Source: JAJFFW01 sp038531315
Lineage (GTDB): Bacteria > Pseudomonadota > Alphaproteobacteria > Caulobacterales > Parvularculaceae
Assembly (NCBI GenBank): GCA_038531315.1
Contig: JBCBBT010000034.1
Location: forward strand, 1 to 36,010
DNA length: 36,010 bases
Direction: 5' to 3'
The notes beneath the pieces were generated by a model, which made no database searches, was not told the origin of the DNA, and was given only the letters and a program-made list of their open reading frames with translations. The position numbers and the translations under genes were made by a program. Below, in pieces: positions 1 to 7,582 of the stretch (within the stretch, counting starts at the first letter, position 1; each line of letters begins with the position of its first letter).

Positions 1-438
1 TCGCCGCCAGCCGAGCGCCGATTGACGGAACGGCTCGTGGGCGCGTGGGCGCGCGCCGCACGCGGACGCTATCCGCGATGGGACGATCTGCGCCGCCATG
101 TTGACGCTGGCGACGCGGCGTCGATCTTTGTGATCGATATTGAGACCGCGCGCGATTACCCGCATTTCGTCTATATCGGCGACACCATCGCGAAGCTCTC
201 GGGCGCGTTCGTGACCGGCGACGCCGACTGGTCGCGCTCCCTTCTTGATATCGCCGCTCAACATGCGCTCCGCGCCGCCGCGCTGAAAGAGCCGCGCTAT
301 TGCGACCAGCGCGTTTATTTGTGCGATGGGCGCTCGATCTTGTACCGAACCCTGTCGGCGCCTTTGGCCGATGACGGACAATCGATTACACATATCCTTG
401 GGGCTGCAAATGGCCGGTTCGTAACGCGCGGCGTTTAG
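1..438 (+). CDS. PAS-domain protein (PAS_5/DUF1457-like), 5' end outside or at a TTG near the window start
   Basis: The reading frame is open from base 1 to the TAG at 436-438, so the true start may lie upstream; a TTG at 22 would give 138 residues. The protein resembles small alphaproteobacterial PAS_5 proteins: an N-terminal helix with a YPRWDDL motif (typical of the family, where a P-x-R/W-x-D/x-D pattern precedes the sensor fold), then FVIDIE, YIGDTI and a conserved GxxVTGD-like stretch, and a C-terminal strand with SAPLADDG. No output domain is visible, so it would be a stand-alone sensor or adaptor whose ligand is unknown. It converges on dnaB and is followed by a bidirectional-looking terminator. 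The family call rests on overall pattern and is moderately sure. Confidence 0.6.
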   Translation, partial: SPPAERRLTERLVGAWARAARGRYPRWDDLRRHVDAGDAASIFVIDIETARDYPHFVYIGDTIAKLSGAFVTGDADWSRSLLDIAAQHALRAAALKEPRYCDQRVYLCDGRSILYRTLSAPLADDGQSITHILGAANGRFVTRGV

Positions 439-462
439 AACGCCAGTCCGACGACCATCCTG

Positions 463-491
463 AAAAAAGGGCGTGCGGCGCCCGTCTTTTT
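463..491 (+). terminator. Probable intrinsic terminator between the PAS gene and dnaB (may work both ways)
   Basis: A run of six A (463-468) precedes GGGCG (469-473), a 5-base loop, CGCCC (479-483), and then GTC and five T (487-491). A-run, short GC stem and T-run in this order suit termination on both strands, and it sits between two convergent genes. The stem is short, so strength is uncertain. The remaining spacer, 492-688, shows no gene; it holds a small direct repeat TGAATTGAA close to the dnaB end. Confidence 0.5.
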
Positions 492-688
492 GTGGCGCCG
501 GATTCCCGCTTGCGTGGGGAAGGCGGCCCGCGGCGGTTGCGGTAAAAATTTCGATACTGAGGAAACCGCCGCTTCACCTTTCATCGCGATTTCGATCCGG
601 AAGCTCAATTCGCCGTCAGCGGTTTCGACTGGATACCGATCAAGTTCAAACCGATTGAATTGAAACTTTCTGAATTGAAGTACGCCGC

Positions 689-2197
689 CTAAAATCCGGT
701 ATTGCGGTGACTGTCGTATCGGCCGCGGTCGAGGTCGGAGAACTTGGTGAGGTTTTCCTGGAACTGCAGCTCGACCTTGCCGATGGGGCCGTGGCGTTGT
801 TTGCCGATGATCACTTCGGCGACGCCCATGATTTCAGCGCACCGTTGTTGCCATTCTTCGTGCTCGGGTGTGCCTTCGCGCGGCTCCTGGCGCTTCAGGT
901 AGTATTCCTCGCGGTAAACGAACATGACGACGTCGGCGTCCTGTTCGATGGAGCCGGATTCGCGCAGGTCTGCGAGCTGAGGGCGCTTGTCGTCGCGGTT
1001 TTCAACCTGACGCGATAACTGCGACAGGGCGACGACGGGCACGTTCAGCTCCTTGGCGAGCGTTTTAAGCCCCATGGAAATCTCGGTGATCTCCTGCACG
1101 CGATTATCCCCGGCGCGCCCGGAGCCGGCGACAAGCTGAAGATAGTCGACGACGATCAGCCCGAGACCGTGTTGGCGCTTCAGCCGGCGCGCGCGCGCAG
1201 CCAGTTGCGCAATGGTGATGCCGCCGGTGTCGTCGATGTATAGCGGCAGGTTCTCCAGCTCTCTTGAGGCGTGATAAACCTTGTCGAACTGGTCCTGATC
1301 AATCTCGCCGCGCCGGATTTCGTTGGACGGCACGCCGGAAAATTCCGAAATGATCCGTGTGGCGATCTGGTCGGCGGCCATTTCGAGCGAAAACAGTCCG
1401 ACGACGGCGCCGTCGACCGCTTTCATGGTTCCGTCCGGCTGGCGTTCGGCCTTGTAAGCGCGCGCCGCGTTCACCGCGATGTTCACCGCCAGCGATGTCT
1501 TGCCCATGGAGGGGCGGCCCGCCAGGATCAGAAGATCCGACGGATGCAACCCGCCCATCATGGTGTCGAGATCTTTCAGGCCGGTGGAAACGCCCGCAAG
1601 GCCGCCGTCGCGCTTGACGGCGGCGTCGGCCATTTCGATGGCGGCGACGATGGCGTTGCGAAAGGTCTTGAAACCGCCGCCATATTTGCCTGTTTCCGCA
1701 AGCTTGTAGAGCGCCTGTTCGGCGTCTTCGAGTTGTTTGCCGGGCGGATTTTCAAGCGAAATCTCACGCGCGCGCTCGCGCATTTCCCCGCCGATGTTCA
1801 TCAGCCCGCGACACACGGAAAGGTCGAACACGACCCGCGCATAATCATGTGCGCTCACCGTCGCGGGCACATTGGCCGCCAGCTCTTCAAGATAGCGCCG
1901 CCCGCCGGCTTCCTGAAAGCCTGTGGAACTCGACAGGAAATTGTCGATAATTGTCGGAGAGGCGAGCCGGCCCTGATTGATCAACGTCCCGCAGGCGTCA
2001 TAGACGATCTGATGCACCGGATCGTAGAAATGTTCAGACCGAAGGTAGGCGGAGACGCGATAGTACACTTCATTATCGAAAAGAATCGCGCCCAGGATAG
2101 CCTGTTCTGCTTCCAGGCTAATGGGAAGTTTTTCCTCTGTAGTCTGATTGTTCTCGCCGCCTGAATGAGTGGCCGCTATGTTCGCGCCGTCCGCCAT
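689..2197 (-). CDS. dnaB: Replicative DNA helicase DnaB
   Basis: This is the hexameric helicase that unwinds DNA ahead of the replisome and recruits primase. The 502-residue product has the N-terminal DnaB domain (about 23-125), a linker, and the RecA-like ATPase with Walker A GRPSMGKTS (227-235), Walker B LIVVDYLQL with Asp351, and the arginine-rich region containing RQVENRDDKRPQLADLRESG. Length is normal for the family. I chose the ATG at 2197: a longer frame from 2260 would begin upstream of an intrinsic terminator (2214-2244) and adds residues foreign to the family. No good Shine-Dalgarno sequence is seen before 2197. The gene follows rpsF-rpsR-rplI, as in many alphaproteobacteria, but is separated from them by the terminator, so it needs read-through or its own promoter. 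Confidence 0.96.
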   Translation of the reverse strand: MADGANIAATHSGGENNQTTEEKLPISLEAEQAILGAILFDNEVYYRVSAYLRSEHFYDPVHQIVYDACGTLINQGRLASPTIIDNFLSSSTGFQEAGGRRYLEELAANVPATVSAHDYARVVFDLSVCRGLMNIGGEMRERAREISLENPPGKQLEDAEQALYKLAETGKYGGGFKTFRNAIVAAIEMADAAVKRDGGLAGVSTGLKDLDTMMGGLHPSDLLILAGRPSMGKTSLAVNIAVNAARAYKAERQPDGTMKAVDGAVVGLFSLEMAADQIATRIISEFSGVPSNEIRRGEIDQDQFDKVYHASRELENLPLYIDDTGGITIAQLAARARRLKRQHGLGLIVVDYLQLVAGSGRAGDNRVQEITEISMGLKTLAKELNVPVVALSQLSRQVENRDDKRPQLADLRESGSIEQDADVVMFVYREEYYLKRQEPREGTPEHEEWQQRCAEIMGVAEVIIGKQRHGPIGKVELQFQENLTKFSDLDRGRYDSHRNTGF

Positions 2198-2213
2198 AAA
2201 GGTTAATTTACAT

Positions 2214-2244
2214 AAAAAGCCCCGATCGAAAAGACGATCGGGGC
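2214..2244 (-). terminator. Intrinsic terminator of the rpsF-rpsR-rplI operon
   Basis: On the minus strand GCCCCGATCG (2244-2235) pairs perfectly with CGATCGGGGC (2228-2219) across a 6-base loop, a 10-bp stem, followed directly by five T (2218-2214). It lies between the rplI stop and the dnaB start. It supports the short dnaB start at 2197 and separates the ribosomal genes from dnaB. Confidence 0.9.
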
Positions 2245-2339
2245 GGTAAAATTTTTGCACACAGTGCGATTTTTGACTTGCGTGGCGCTAGCGCACTGAT
2301 TGCATGCGAGAATTAAACGCGCGCCGCGTTGCGGAAAAA

Positions 2340-2972
2340 TTAATTTTCTTTTTCGTCCTCGCCGGCCGCGTTCGCCTCATTGTCGCCGCTTTCGTTTTCA
2401 GCGTTTTCAATGACGGCTTGACCGCTTTCGTCGAAAAACTCCGCACCCTGTTCTTCTTCGGCGTCGTCATCGCGATCGTTCGCATCTGCGAGAACATTTT
2501 CGCCGCGCGCCTGACGTTCGGCTTCCTCTTCGGAGCGGGCGACATTGATCTCAATCGTTGCATCGACTTCAGGGTGCAACCGGATGCGCACTGAAGTGAT
2601 GCCGAGGGTTTTGATCGGCTTGTCGAGGCGCACCTGACCGCGGTCTACCGAAACGCCGTCTTCGGACGCCGTCTCAGCGATATCGCGGGTGGTCACCGAC
2701 CCGTAAAGGAGCCCCATTTCAGAGGCCTGGCGGATGACGACGAAGGCGCGGCCGTCGAGTTTGCCGGCGACGTTTTCGGCTTCAGTCTTGCGCTCAAGAT
2801 TGCGGGCCTCAAGATCTGCGCGCTGGTTTTCAAAAAGCTGCTTGTTGGCGTCATTGGCGCGCAGGGCTTTTTTGTTGGGCAACAGGAAGTTACGCGCATA
2901 GCCGTCTTTGACTTTGACGACGTCGCCCATCTGGCCGAGATTTTCGACCCGTTCGAGAAGAATGATTTCCAT
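2340..2972 (-). CDS. rplI: 50S ribosomal protein bL9 with a long acidic tail
   Basis: bL9 binds 23S rRNA near the L1 stalk and supports reading-frame maintenance. The N-terminal signature is complete (MEIILLERVENLGQMGDVV, then KDGYARNFLLP). The usual protein is about 150 residues; this one has 210, because about 60 residues rich in Glu, Asp, Asn and Ala follow the C-terminal domain (from roughly residue 150, EEEAERQARGENVL onwards). Extended acidic L9 tails occur in other alphaproteobacteria, so this is probably genuine and likely disordered. The ATG at 2972 has a purine-rich GGAGTAGG upstream that overlaps the rpsR stop codon; the gap to rpsR is 5 bases, suggesting coupled translation. An intrinsic terminator follows. 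Confidence 0.97.
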   Translation of the reverse strand: MEIILLERVENLGQMGDVVKVKDGYARNFLLPNKKALRANDANKQLFENQRADLEARNLERKTEAENVAGKLDGRAFVVIRQASEMGLLYGSVTTRDIAETASEDGVSVDRGQVRLDKPIKTLGITSVRIRLHPEVDATIEINVARSEEEAERQARGENVLADANDRDDDAEEEQGAEFFDESGQAVIENAENESGDNEANAAGEDEKEN

Positions 2973-2977
2973 CGGAC

Positions 2978-3202
2978 CTACTCCGCTGCGTATGGCAACA
3001 GCGCGAGGAAGCGGGCGCGTTTGATGGCGCGGGCGAGTTCGCGTTGTTTTTTGGATGAAACGGCTGAAATCCGCGACGGGACAATCTTGCCGCGCTCTGA
3101 GACGTAACGCTGCAGAAGTTTCGGATCTTTGTAGTCGATCTTCGGGGCTTTATCGCCGGAAAACGGACAGGTCTTGCGGCGGCGCATGAATGGTTTTGCC
3201 AT
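2978..3202 (-). CDS. rpsR: 30S ribosomal protein bS18
   Basis: bS18 is a small platform protein of the 30S subunit that forms a heterodimer with bS6. The 74-residue protein has the family pattern: a basic N-terminus with RRRKTCPFSG, then IDYKDPKLLQRYVSERGKI, and PSRISAVSSKKQRELARAIKRARFLALLPY. The single cysteine in TCPF is usual. The start ATG at 3202 has AGGAGA at 3215-3210, about 7 bases away. It lies between rpsF (19-base gap) and rplI (5-base gap) in the conserved order. Confidence 0.98.
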   Translation of the reverse strand: MAKPFMRRRKTCPFSGDKAPKIDYKDPKLLQRYVSERGKIVPSRISAVSSKKQRELARAIKRARFLALLPYAAE

Positions 3203-3221
3203 GGTTCAATTCTCCTGACGG

Positions 3222-3599
3222 TTAGCGACGGTCGCCGCGATCGCCGCGGTCGCCTCTGTCGCCGCGGTCGTTGCGGTCGCGGCGCGACAGAACGGGCGAG
3301 GGCGTTTCGTCGAGTTCTTCGACTTTGATGGTGAGCGCGCGCAGGACGTCGTCGTTCAGTTTTTCCTGACGCTCAAGCTCCTGCACAGCGGCGGCGGGGC
3401 CGTCGATGTTGAACAGCGAGTAGTGACCTTTGCGGTTCTTGTTGATCTTGTACTGGAGGTTGCGCAGCCCCCAATATTCGGACTTTTCGATCTTGCCGCC
3501 GTTTTCTTTCACGACCTGAACAAGCGTTTCGGTCAGCCCTTCGACCTGCGCCGGGGAAATGTCCTGACGCGCGATAAAAATGTGCTCGTATAATGGCAT
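3222..3599 (-). CDS. rpsF: 30S ribosomal protein bS6 with an RGD-repeat tail
   Basis: bS6 pairs with bS18 on the 30S platform. The 125-residue product begins MPLYEHIFIARQDISPAQVE and contains the conserved YWGLRNLQYKINKNRKGHY core. I chose the ATG at 3599 because AGGAG (3613-3609) lies 9 bases upstream and the family begins here; a longer open frame up to 3800 is unlike S6. The tail from about residue 107 is RRDRNDRGDRGDRGDRGDRR, a charged repeat made by tandem 9-base units in the DNA. E. coli S6 also has a variable, glutamylated C-terminus, so tails here are tolerated. A probable 144-base leader with two hairpins precedes it. Confidence 0.97.
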   Translation of the reverse strand: MPLYEHIFIARQDISPAQVEGLTETLVQVVKENGGKIEKSEYWGLRNLQYKINKNRKGHYSLFNIDGPAAAVQELERQEKLNDDVLRALTIKVEELDETPSPVLSRRDRNDRGDRGDRGDRGDRR

Positions 3600-3663
3600 T
3601 ACAGCCAGCTCCTGATATGGCGGCGGAGACCCATGGTGGCGCGGAGTGCTGGAAGCGCCGCCA

Positions 3664-3702
3664 GAGCCTTTGGCTCGACGCCTCGTGGAAACCATTTCCA
3701 CG
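3664..3702 (-). promoter_or_regulatory. rpsF leader hairpins (possible S6-S18 autoregulatory element)
   Basis: Two compact hairpins sit in the untranslated leader of rpsF: an 8-bp stem closed by three bases (3702-3684) and a 5-bp stem closed by three bases (3676-3664). In several bacteria the S6-S18 complex binds the rpsF leader and represses its own operon. I can see the folding potential but have not confirmed the conserved CCG-containing binding motif, so function is inference. Confidence 0.35.
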
Positions 3703-3749
3703 GAACCCGTTTTTCGACGGGCGGCGCCGACCGCTGCTCGGAAGCGCGG

Positions 3750-3778
3750 TGTGTAGCCAATCGGCGGGCAAGTCACAA
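3750..3778 (-). promoter_or_regulatory. Candidate promoter of rpsF-rpsR-rplI
   Basis: On the minus strand TTGTGA (3778-3773), a 17-base spacer and TACACA (3755-3750) form a plausible sigma-70-type promoter, giving a leader of about 144 bases. The matches to consensus are partial, so the call is weak. Confidence 0.3.
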
Positions 3779-3905
3779 GGAGAAATTTCGCGGCTTCCAA
3801 CAGCGTTGGCGGGGCGTTGACGCGCGCGGCCGGATTACCCGGAAATCAGGGGCGGCGCCCGTTCCCCGGCGTCCCCTGCTCGAACCCCTAGGGGTCCGTC
3901 GGCGG

Positions 3906-3935
3906 TTGCCGGTCGCGACGGCGCCGTCCGACAAT
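3906..3935 (+). promoter_or_regulatory. Weak candidate promoter of the 488-residue gene
   Basis: TTGCCG (3906-3911), an 18-base spacer and GACAAT (3930-3935) would start transcription about 24 bases before the ATG at 3966. The 12-bp palindrome at 3884-3895 lies just upstream of the -35 and could be an operator. Both elements are below consensus. Confidence 0.25.
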
Positions 3936-3965
3936 AAGAACTATTGCAGGCGTTGGGAGACGGCG

Positions 3966-5432
3966 ATGACGACAGGCGGCGTGACATCCGTGCAGAGCGG
4001 CGGACAGGCGACAATCGAGCAGCTGACCCCTGGCGCAAACGCCAATCAGCCGGCGATACTGGTCCAGACCGGCGGCTTGCAGCCCTCAGCACAGGCGCAG
4101 CAATCGCTCGGCGTCATTAATGACGCAATCGACAATCCGACCGACATCTCCGCGCAGGACGTGCTCGAAGAGTTCGAGACCATGGACGCCGCCTCGTTGC
4201 GCCAGGTCATGGCCGACCTTCAGCAACAAGGACGGCTTGACGATCTCGCCCGCACCATCATGGGCGTCGAATTCCAGCACGGCCTCACCTATGGCGATCG
4301 CCAGGACCTGTTCGCCAAAATGGCGAGCAGTCTTGATGCGCAAGGCGTCATGGATTTCGCCGCCGCGATTGAAAAAGACCGCATCGAACGCCCGAACTTC
4401 ACCCGCTTCGCGATTGGGCCGCAATTCGCCGAGGCGGTTGCGGCCAATGCGGATTTGCAAACCCGCATGGCGCTTGTCGATCGCCTCGCAGCCGACGGTT
4501 CGTGGTCGCGGCCGCAAAGTTATCAGGCGCATCTGTCGCGTGAACTGCTGCAGAGCCTGAGCGGCGCCGACGCGGCGGCGGCGTTTTCCGCTTTCAGTCG
4601 CGATCAGTTGGCCGATGTCATTGAATCGAGTGTGGCGCAGGATTTTCTGAGCCAGCCGCTCACCACCGCCGTCCTCGGCGATCCCGGCGCAACCATGGCG
4701 GACTTTAACGCCCTGATGGCGAGCGCGGCGAGCATCAATGGCGAGAGCGCGCTCAAAGCCGATATCTTCACGATTGGCAGCGATCTGATCAGTCGCGGAC
4801 CATCGCAAGTCTATCCGACAATTCCGCAAAGCGCGATCGCCGAGGGCGGCGTCACGGGATTGTCTGACCTTTTAACAAGCGACGCCGAAGGCGTCATCGA
4901 ACAATTGCGCCAGACGCCGGAAAATCAGGACGCCGGTCATCTGAGGCGCTTCGCAGCGCAGGCGTTGCGTTATGACCAGTTGGATGCGCTCAATCAGGTC
5001 ACCATCGCGCTCACCCTGACCACGGCGCCGGCCGTGCTCAACCCCGCCGGCGCCGGGTTCTTTGACGCCGAAATGGCGACGCGCGGATTTTACGCCGCCA
5101 GCGTCGCGCTCGCCGTCGATGATGTCGCCAGCTGGCGCGAAGGCCGCGCAGGCGTCGCCGGCGAATTGTTTGACGCCGCGGCGAGTTTTGTTCCCGGACC
5201 GGGCTCGAAATTACTGAAGCTTGGCTATAACGAAGTGCGCGACGCCCTGCGCGGCTCCTTTCAGGATGCGGCCCGGGCGAGCACCGGCATCGATAATGTC
5301 GACGGCCTGTATGACGCTTTCTACTTGGCGCTGGCGCCGCGCGACGCCAATGGCGCGCTCGCCTACGGCACAACGGCGCTTTCGGCTTTTGATTCCAGTT
5401 TCAACGCCGCCTTGCGCGATATCGCGAATTAG
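3966..5432 (+). CDS. Unrecognised 488-residue helical protein
   Basis: I do not recognise this protein. The ATG at 3966 has a GGGAGA-type ribosome site 6-10 bases upstream. The first 45 residues are Gly/Gln/Thr-rich and look disordered; there is no signal peptide or clear membrane segment. Residues about 50-360 are helical and repetitive in feel, with recurring Asp/Ala/Leu patterns. Around 360-440 is a stretch rich in Ala and Gly with a D-x-A-x-SFVPGPGSK motif; this loosely resembles the linker found before toxin domains in polymorphic toxins, but that is only an impression. No catalytic motif, zinc cluster or immunity-like neighbour is visible. Base and codon use look like the neighbours. 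It sits alone between the conserved ribosomal and fab clusters, so it is likely lineage-specific. Confidence 0.75.
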   Translation: MTTGGVTSVQSGGQATIEQLTPGANANQPAILVQTGGLQPSAQAQQSLGVINDAIDNPTDISAQDVLEEFETMDAASLRQVMADLQQQGRLDDLARTIMGVEFQHGLTYGDRQDLFAKMASSLDAQGVMDFAAAIEKDRIERPNFTRFAIGPQFAEAVAANADLQTRMALVDRLAADGSWSRPQSYQAHLSRELLQSLSGADAAAAFSAFSRDQLADVIESSVAQDFLSQPLTTAVLGDPGATMADFNALMASAASINGESALKADIFTIGSDLISRGPSQVYPTIPQSAIAEGGVTGLSDLLTSDAEGVIEQLRQTPENQDAGHLRRFAAQALRYDQLDALNQVTIALTLTTAPAVLNPAGAGFFDAEMATRGFYAASVALAVDDVASWREGRAGVAGELFDAAASFVPGPGSKLLKLGYNEVRDALRGSFQDAARASTGIDNVDGLYDAFYLALAPRDANGALAYGTTALSAFDSSFNAALRDIAN

Positions 5433-5599
5433 AATGCGGCCCACGCGCCGCCGGTCGCCGGGCGGTCTCTTCTGTTGCGAGCCTTATCGATTGAAAGCTT
5501 CCTCTATTGAGCGCTTCGCGGCGAAGACGGCGTCGGCGCTTGTTGCTCTCTGCTTGATGGCGCCCTATCCACCGGGGCCAGTTTTGAGGAGCAACCAGC

Positions 5600-6577
5600 A
5601 TGGCGCGCGCGATCATTTTTCCGGGACAGGGCTCGCAAGCCGTCGGCATGGGCGCGGACCTCGCTGAAGCGTTCCCCGTCGCGCGGGCGGTCTTTGAGGA
5701 AGTCGATGAAGCGCTCGAACGCCCGCTTTCACAGATCATGTGGGATGGGCCGAGCGACAAGCTCACGCGCACGGACAATGCGCAGCCGGCGTTGATGGCG
5801 CATTCGATCGCCATGTTGCGCGTGCTCGAGACGGAAGCCGGTTTCGATATCGCAGACGCAGCGTTTGTCGCCGGGCATTCGCTTGGCGAGTATTCCGCAT
5901 TATGTGCGGCGGGCGCGATCAGCCTGAAGGAAACGGCGCGTCTCCTGCGGACGCGCGGCGAGGCGATGCAGCGCGCGTCGGAGGAAAATGACGGCGCCAT
6001 GGCGGCGCTCATCGGCGTCGATGTCGAGGGCGCGCAAAAGGCGATTGACGCTGCGCCCTCTGCGAATGGAAACGACGATGGGGACGGCGACAGCAACAGT
6101 AAGGCGGGCGTTTGCGTGATCGCGAATGACAACGCGCCGGGGCAAGTCGTGATCTCCGGCGCGCGCGCGCGCGTTGAAGCCGTCGCCGCCGGCGCGAAAG
6201 AACACGGCGCCAAAATGGCCAAACTGTTGGCCGTCGCCGGCGCATTTCACTCGCCGCTCATGGCGAGCGCCGCTGAAGCGATGCAGGCGGCGCTCAAAAA
6301 CGCCAAGATCGGCGCACCAAAAATTCCGCTTTACGCGAATGTAACGGCGGCGCAAACGCACGATCCGGAAACCATCCGCAAATTGCTTGTCGATCAGGTG
6401 ACCGGCCGCGTGCGATGGACGCAGAGCATACAGGCGATGACGGCGGCCGGATGCGACGCGTTTGTCGAAGTCGGCTCGGGCAAAGTCCTCGCCGGGCTCA
6501 TCAAACGCATCGACAAGGAGGCGTCCGCGATCAGCGTCGGGGCGCCGGGCGATCTCGATGCCTTTGCGAAATTCTGA
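5600..6577 (+). CDS. fabD: Malonyl-CoA:ACP transacylase FabD
   Basis: FabD moves the malonyl group from CoA to holo-AcpP, supplying the extender for fatty-acid synthesis in the cytoplasm. The 325-residue product has the N-terminal FPGQGSQ motif (7-13), the nucleophile in AGHSLGEYSA (Ser94) and the catalytic His in GAFHSPLM (His217). The ATG at 5600 has GAGGA at 5586-5590. An unusual low-complexity Asn/Asp/Gly/Ser insertion (about residues 153-170) lies just before the VCVIANDNAPGQVVISG strand, which is normal. It is first of the cluster fabD-fabG-acpP-fabF and is 167 bases from the preceding gene, where only a weak hairpin with a pyrimidine-rich tail (5450-5478) is seen. Confidence 0.97.
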   Translation: MARAIIFPGQGSQAVGMGADLAEAFPVARAVFEEVDEALERPLSQIMWDGPSDKLTRTDNAQPALMAHSIAMLRVLETEAGFDIADAAFVAGHSLGEYSALCAAGAISLKETARLLRTRGEAMQRASEENDGAMAALIGVDVEGAQKAIDAAPSANGNDDGDGDSNSKAGVCVIANDNAPGQVVISGARARVEAVAAGAKEHGAKMAKLLAVAGAFHSPLMASAAEAMQAALKNAKIGAPKIPLYANVTAAQTHDPETIRKLLVDQVTGRVRWTQSIQAMTAAGCDAFVEVGSGKVLAGLIKRIDKEASAISVGAPGDLDAFAKF

Positions 6578-6625
6578 GCTATTGCAAAATCCTGATTTCT
6601 GAAACGACACCGGAGGCGCTATTTC

Positions 6626-7363
6626 ATGTTCAACCTTAACGACAAATGCGCGCTGGTGACGGGCGCGACCGGCGGCATTGGCGAGGCTGTTGCGCGCGGG
6701 CTTCATGCGCAGGGGGCAAGTGTTTGTCTGTCGGGCACGCGTGCGGAAAAACTCGAAGCGCTGGCCGCCGATCTCGGCGAGCGCGCCCATATTGCGCCCT
6801 GCAATCTTGCCGATCTCGAAGCCGTCGACGCGCTGCCGAAACAGGCGAGCGAAGCGATGGGCGGGCTGCACATCGTCGTGTCGAACGCCGGCGTAACGCG
6901 CGACACGCTGATGATGATGATGAAACCCGCCATGTGGGATGACGTTATCGCCATCAATCTGACGGCTTATTTCCGTCTCGCCAAAGCATCCTTGCGCGGC
7001 ATGACCAAACAGCGTTTCGGGCGCATTATCGGCGTGACGTCGGTTGTCGGCGTCACCGGCAATCCGGGGCAGGCGAATTATGCGGCGTCAAAAGCCGGCA
7101 TGATCGGCATGTCGAAATCGCTCGCCGCGGAAGTCGCCTCGCGCAATGTCACGGTGAATTGCATCGCGCCGGGTTTCATCGCAACGGCGATGACCGACGC
7201 CCTTAACGAACAGCAACGCGAGGCCATTCTCGGCCGCATTCCCGCCGGCGCCATGGGAACGCCGCGCGATATTGCGGCGGCGGCGGTTTATCTGAGTTCC
7301 GACGAAGCGGCCTATGTGACCGGCCAGACGCTTCATGTGAATGGCGGCATGGCGATGGTTTAA
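6626..7363 (+). CDS. fabG: 3-oxoacyl-ACP reductase FabG
   Basis: FabG is the NADPH-dependent ketoreductase of fatty-acid elongation. The 245-residue short-chain dehydrogenase has the cofactor motif TGATGGIG (12-19), NAG (87-89), and the catalytic set Asn111, Ser139, Tyr152 and Lys156 in NYAASKAG. The MMMMK stretch after the NAG motif and the C-terminal HVNGGMAMV are typical of true FabG. A strong GGAGG (6612-6616) lies 9 bases before the ATG. It follows fabD by 48 bases and is probably cotranscribed with it. Confidence 0.97.
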   Translation: MFNLNDKCALVTGATGGIGEAVARGLHAQGASVCLSGTRAEKLEALAADLGERAHIAPCNLADLEAVDALPKQASEAMGGLHIVVSNAGVTRDTLMMMMKPAMWDDVIAINLTAYFRLAKASLRGMTKQRFGRIIGVTSVVGVTGNPGQANYAASKAGMIGMSKSLAAEVASRNVTVNCIAPGFIATAMTDALNEQQREAILGRIPAGAMGTPRDIAAAAVYLSSDEAAYVTGQTLHVNGGMAMV

Positions 7364-7406
7364 TGTTATAAAACAACGCCTTGAGATATTTTTTGCGGGT
7401 GCGGCG

Positions 7407-7486
7407 TTGACAAAGCAAGGCCCGCGCGCCATCTCCGCGGCGGCCACACGCAAGGCGTTGCAACCGCATTCGATATGCCTTATGCG
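7407..7486 (+). promoter_or_regulatory. Candidate promoter region for acpP
   Basis: The 219-base fabG-acpP gap contains a perfect -35 hexamer TTGACA (7407-7412) without a good partner, and TTGCAA (7458-7463) followed after 17 bases by TATGCG (7481-7486). A separate strong promoter for acpP is common in bacteria, so one of these is plausible. Neither is decisive. Confidence 0.3.
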
Positions 7487-7582
7487 CGGGCCAGCGAGGC
7501 GTTCACAAAGAGCAAACGCGGCCGGTCAGACGCCGGCAACACCTTGAACGCACTTTCCTACACCGACTAAGAGGAGTCCCGA

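Larger units (their letters stand above)
3600..3965. other. Divergent spacer of 366 bases between rpsF and the 488-residue gene
   Basis: No convincing gene lies here: the open frame that extends upstream of 3966 has no ribosome site or family match. On the minus strand the spacer probably holds the rpsF promoter (3750-3778) and a leader with two hairpins: CGTGGAAA/TTTCCACG with a 3-base loop (3684-3702) and GAGCC/GGCTC with a 3-base loop (3664-3676). On the plus strand it holds the perfect 12-bp palindrome ACCCCTAGGGGT (3884-3895) and a weak promoter candidate (3906-3935). Confidence 0.6.

Noticed and set aside
500..540. Genome-wide ATTCCCGC-type dispersed repeat element
   Set aside because: A fragment resembling such elements is present, but the expected inverted partner does not pair well, so no repeat element can be supported here.
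1271..2164. Long plus-strand frame (297 residues) opposite dnaB
   Set aside because: It lies entirely antisense to a clearly coding core gene and has no recognisable domain; long antisense frames are usual in high-GC DNA.
3633..3965. Extended N-terminus of the 488-residue protein (a 599-residue frame)
   Set aside because: The upstream part is Arg/Gly-rich translation with no ribosome site, and it overlaps the likely rpsF leader and promoter on the other strand; the ATG at 3966 has a good site.
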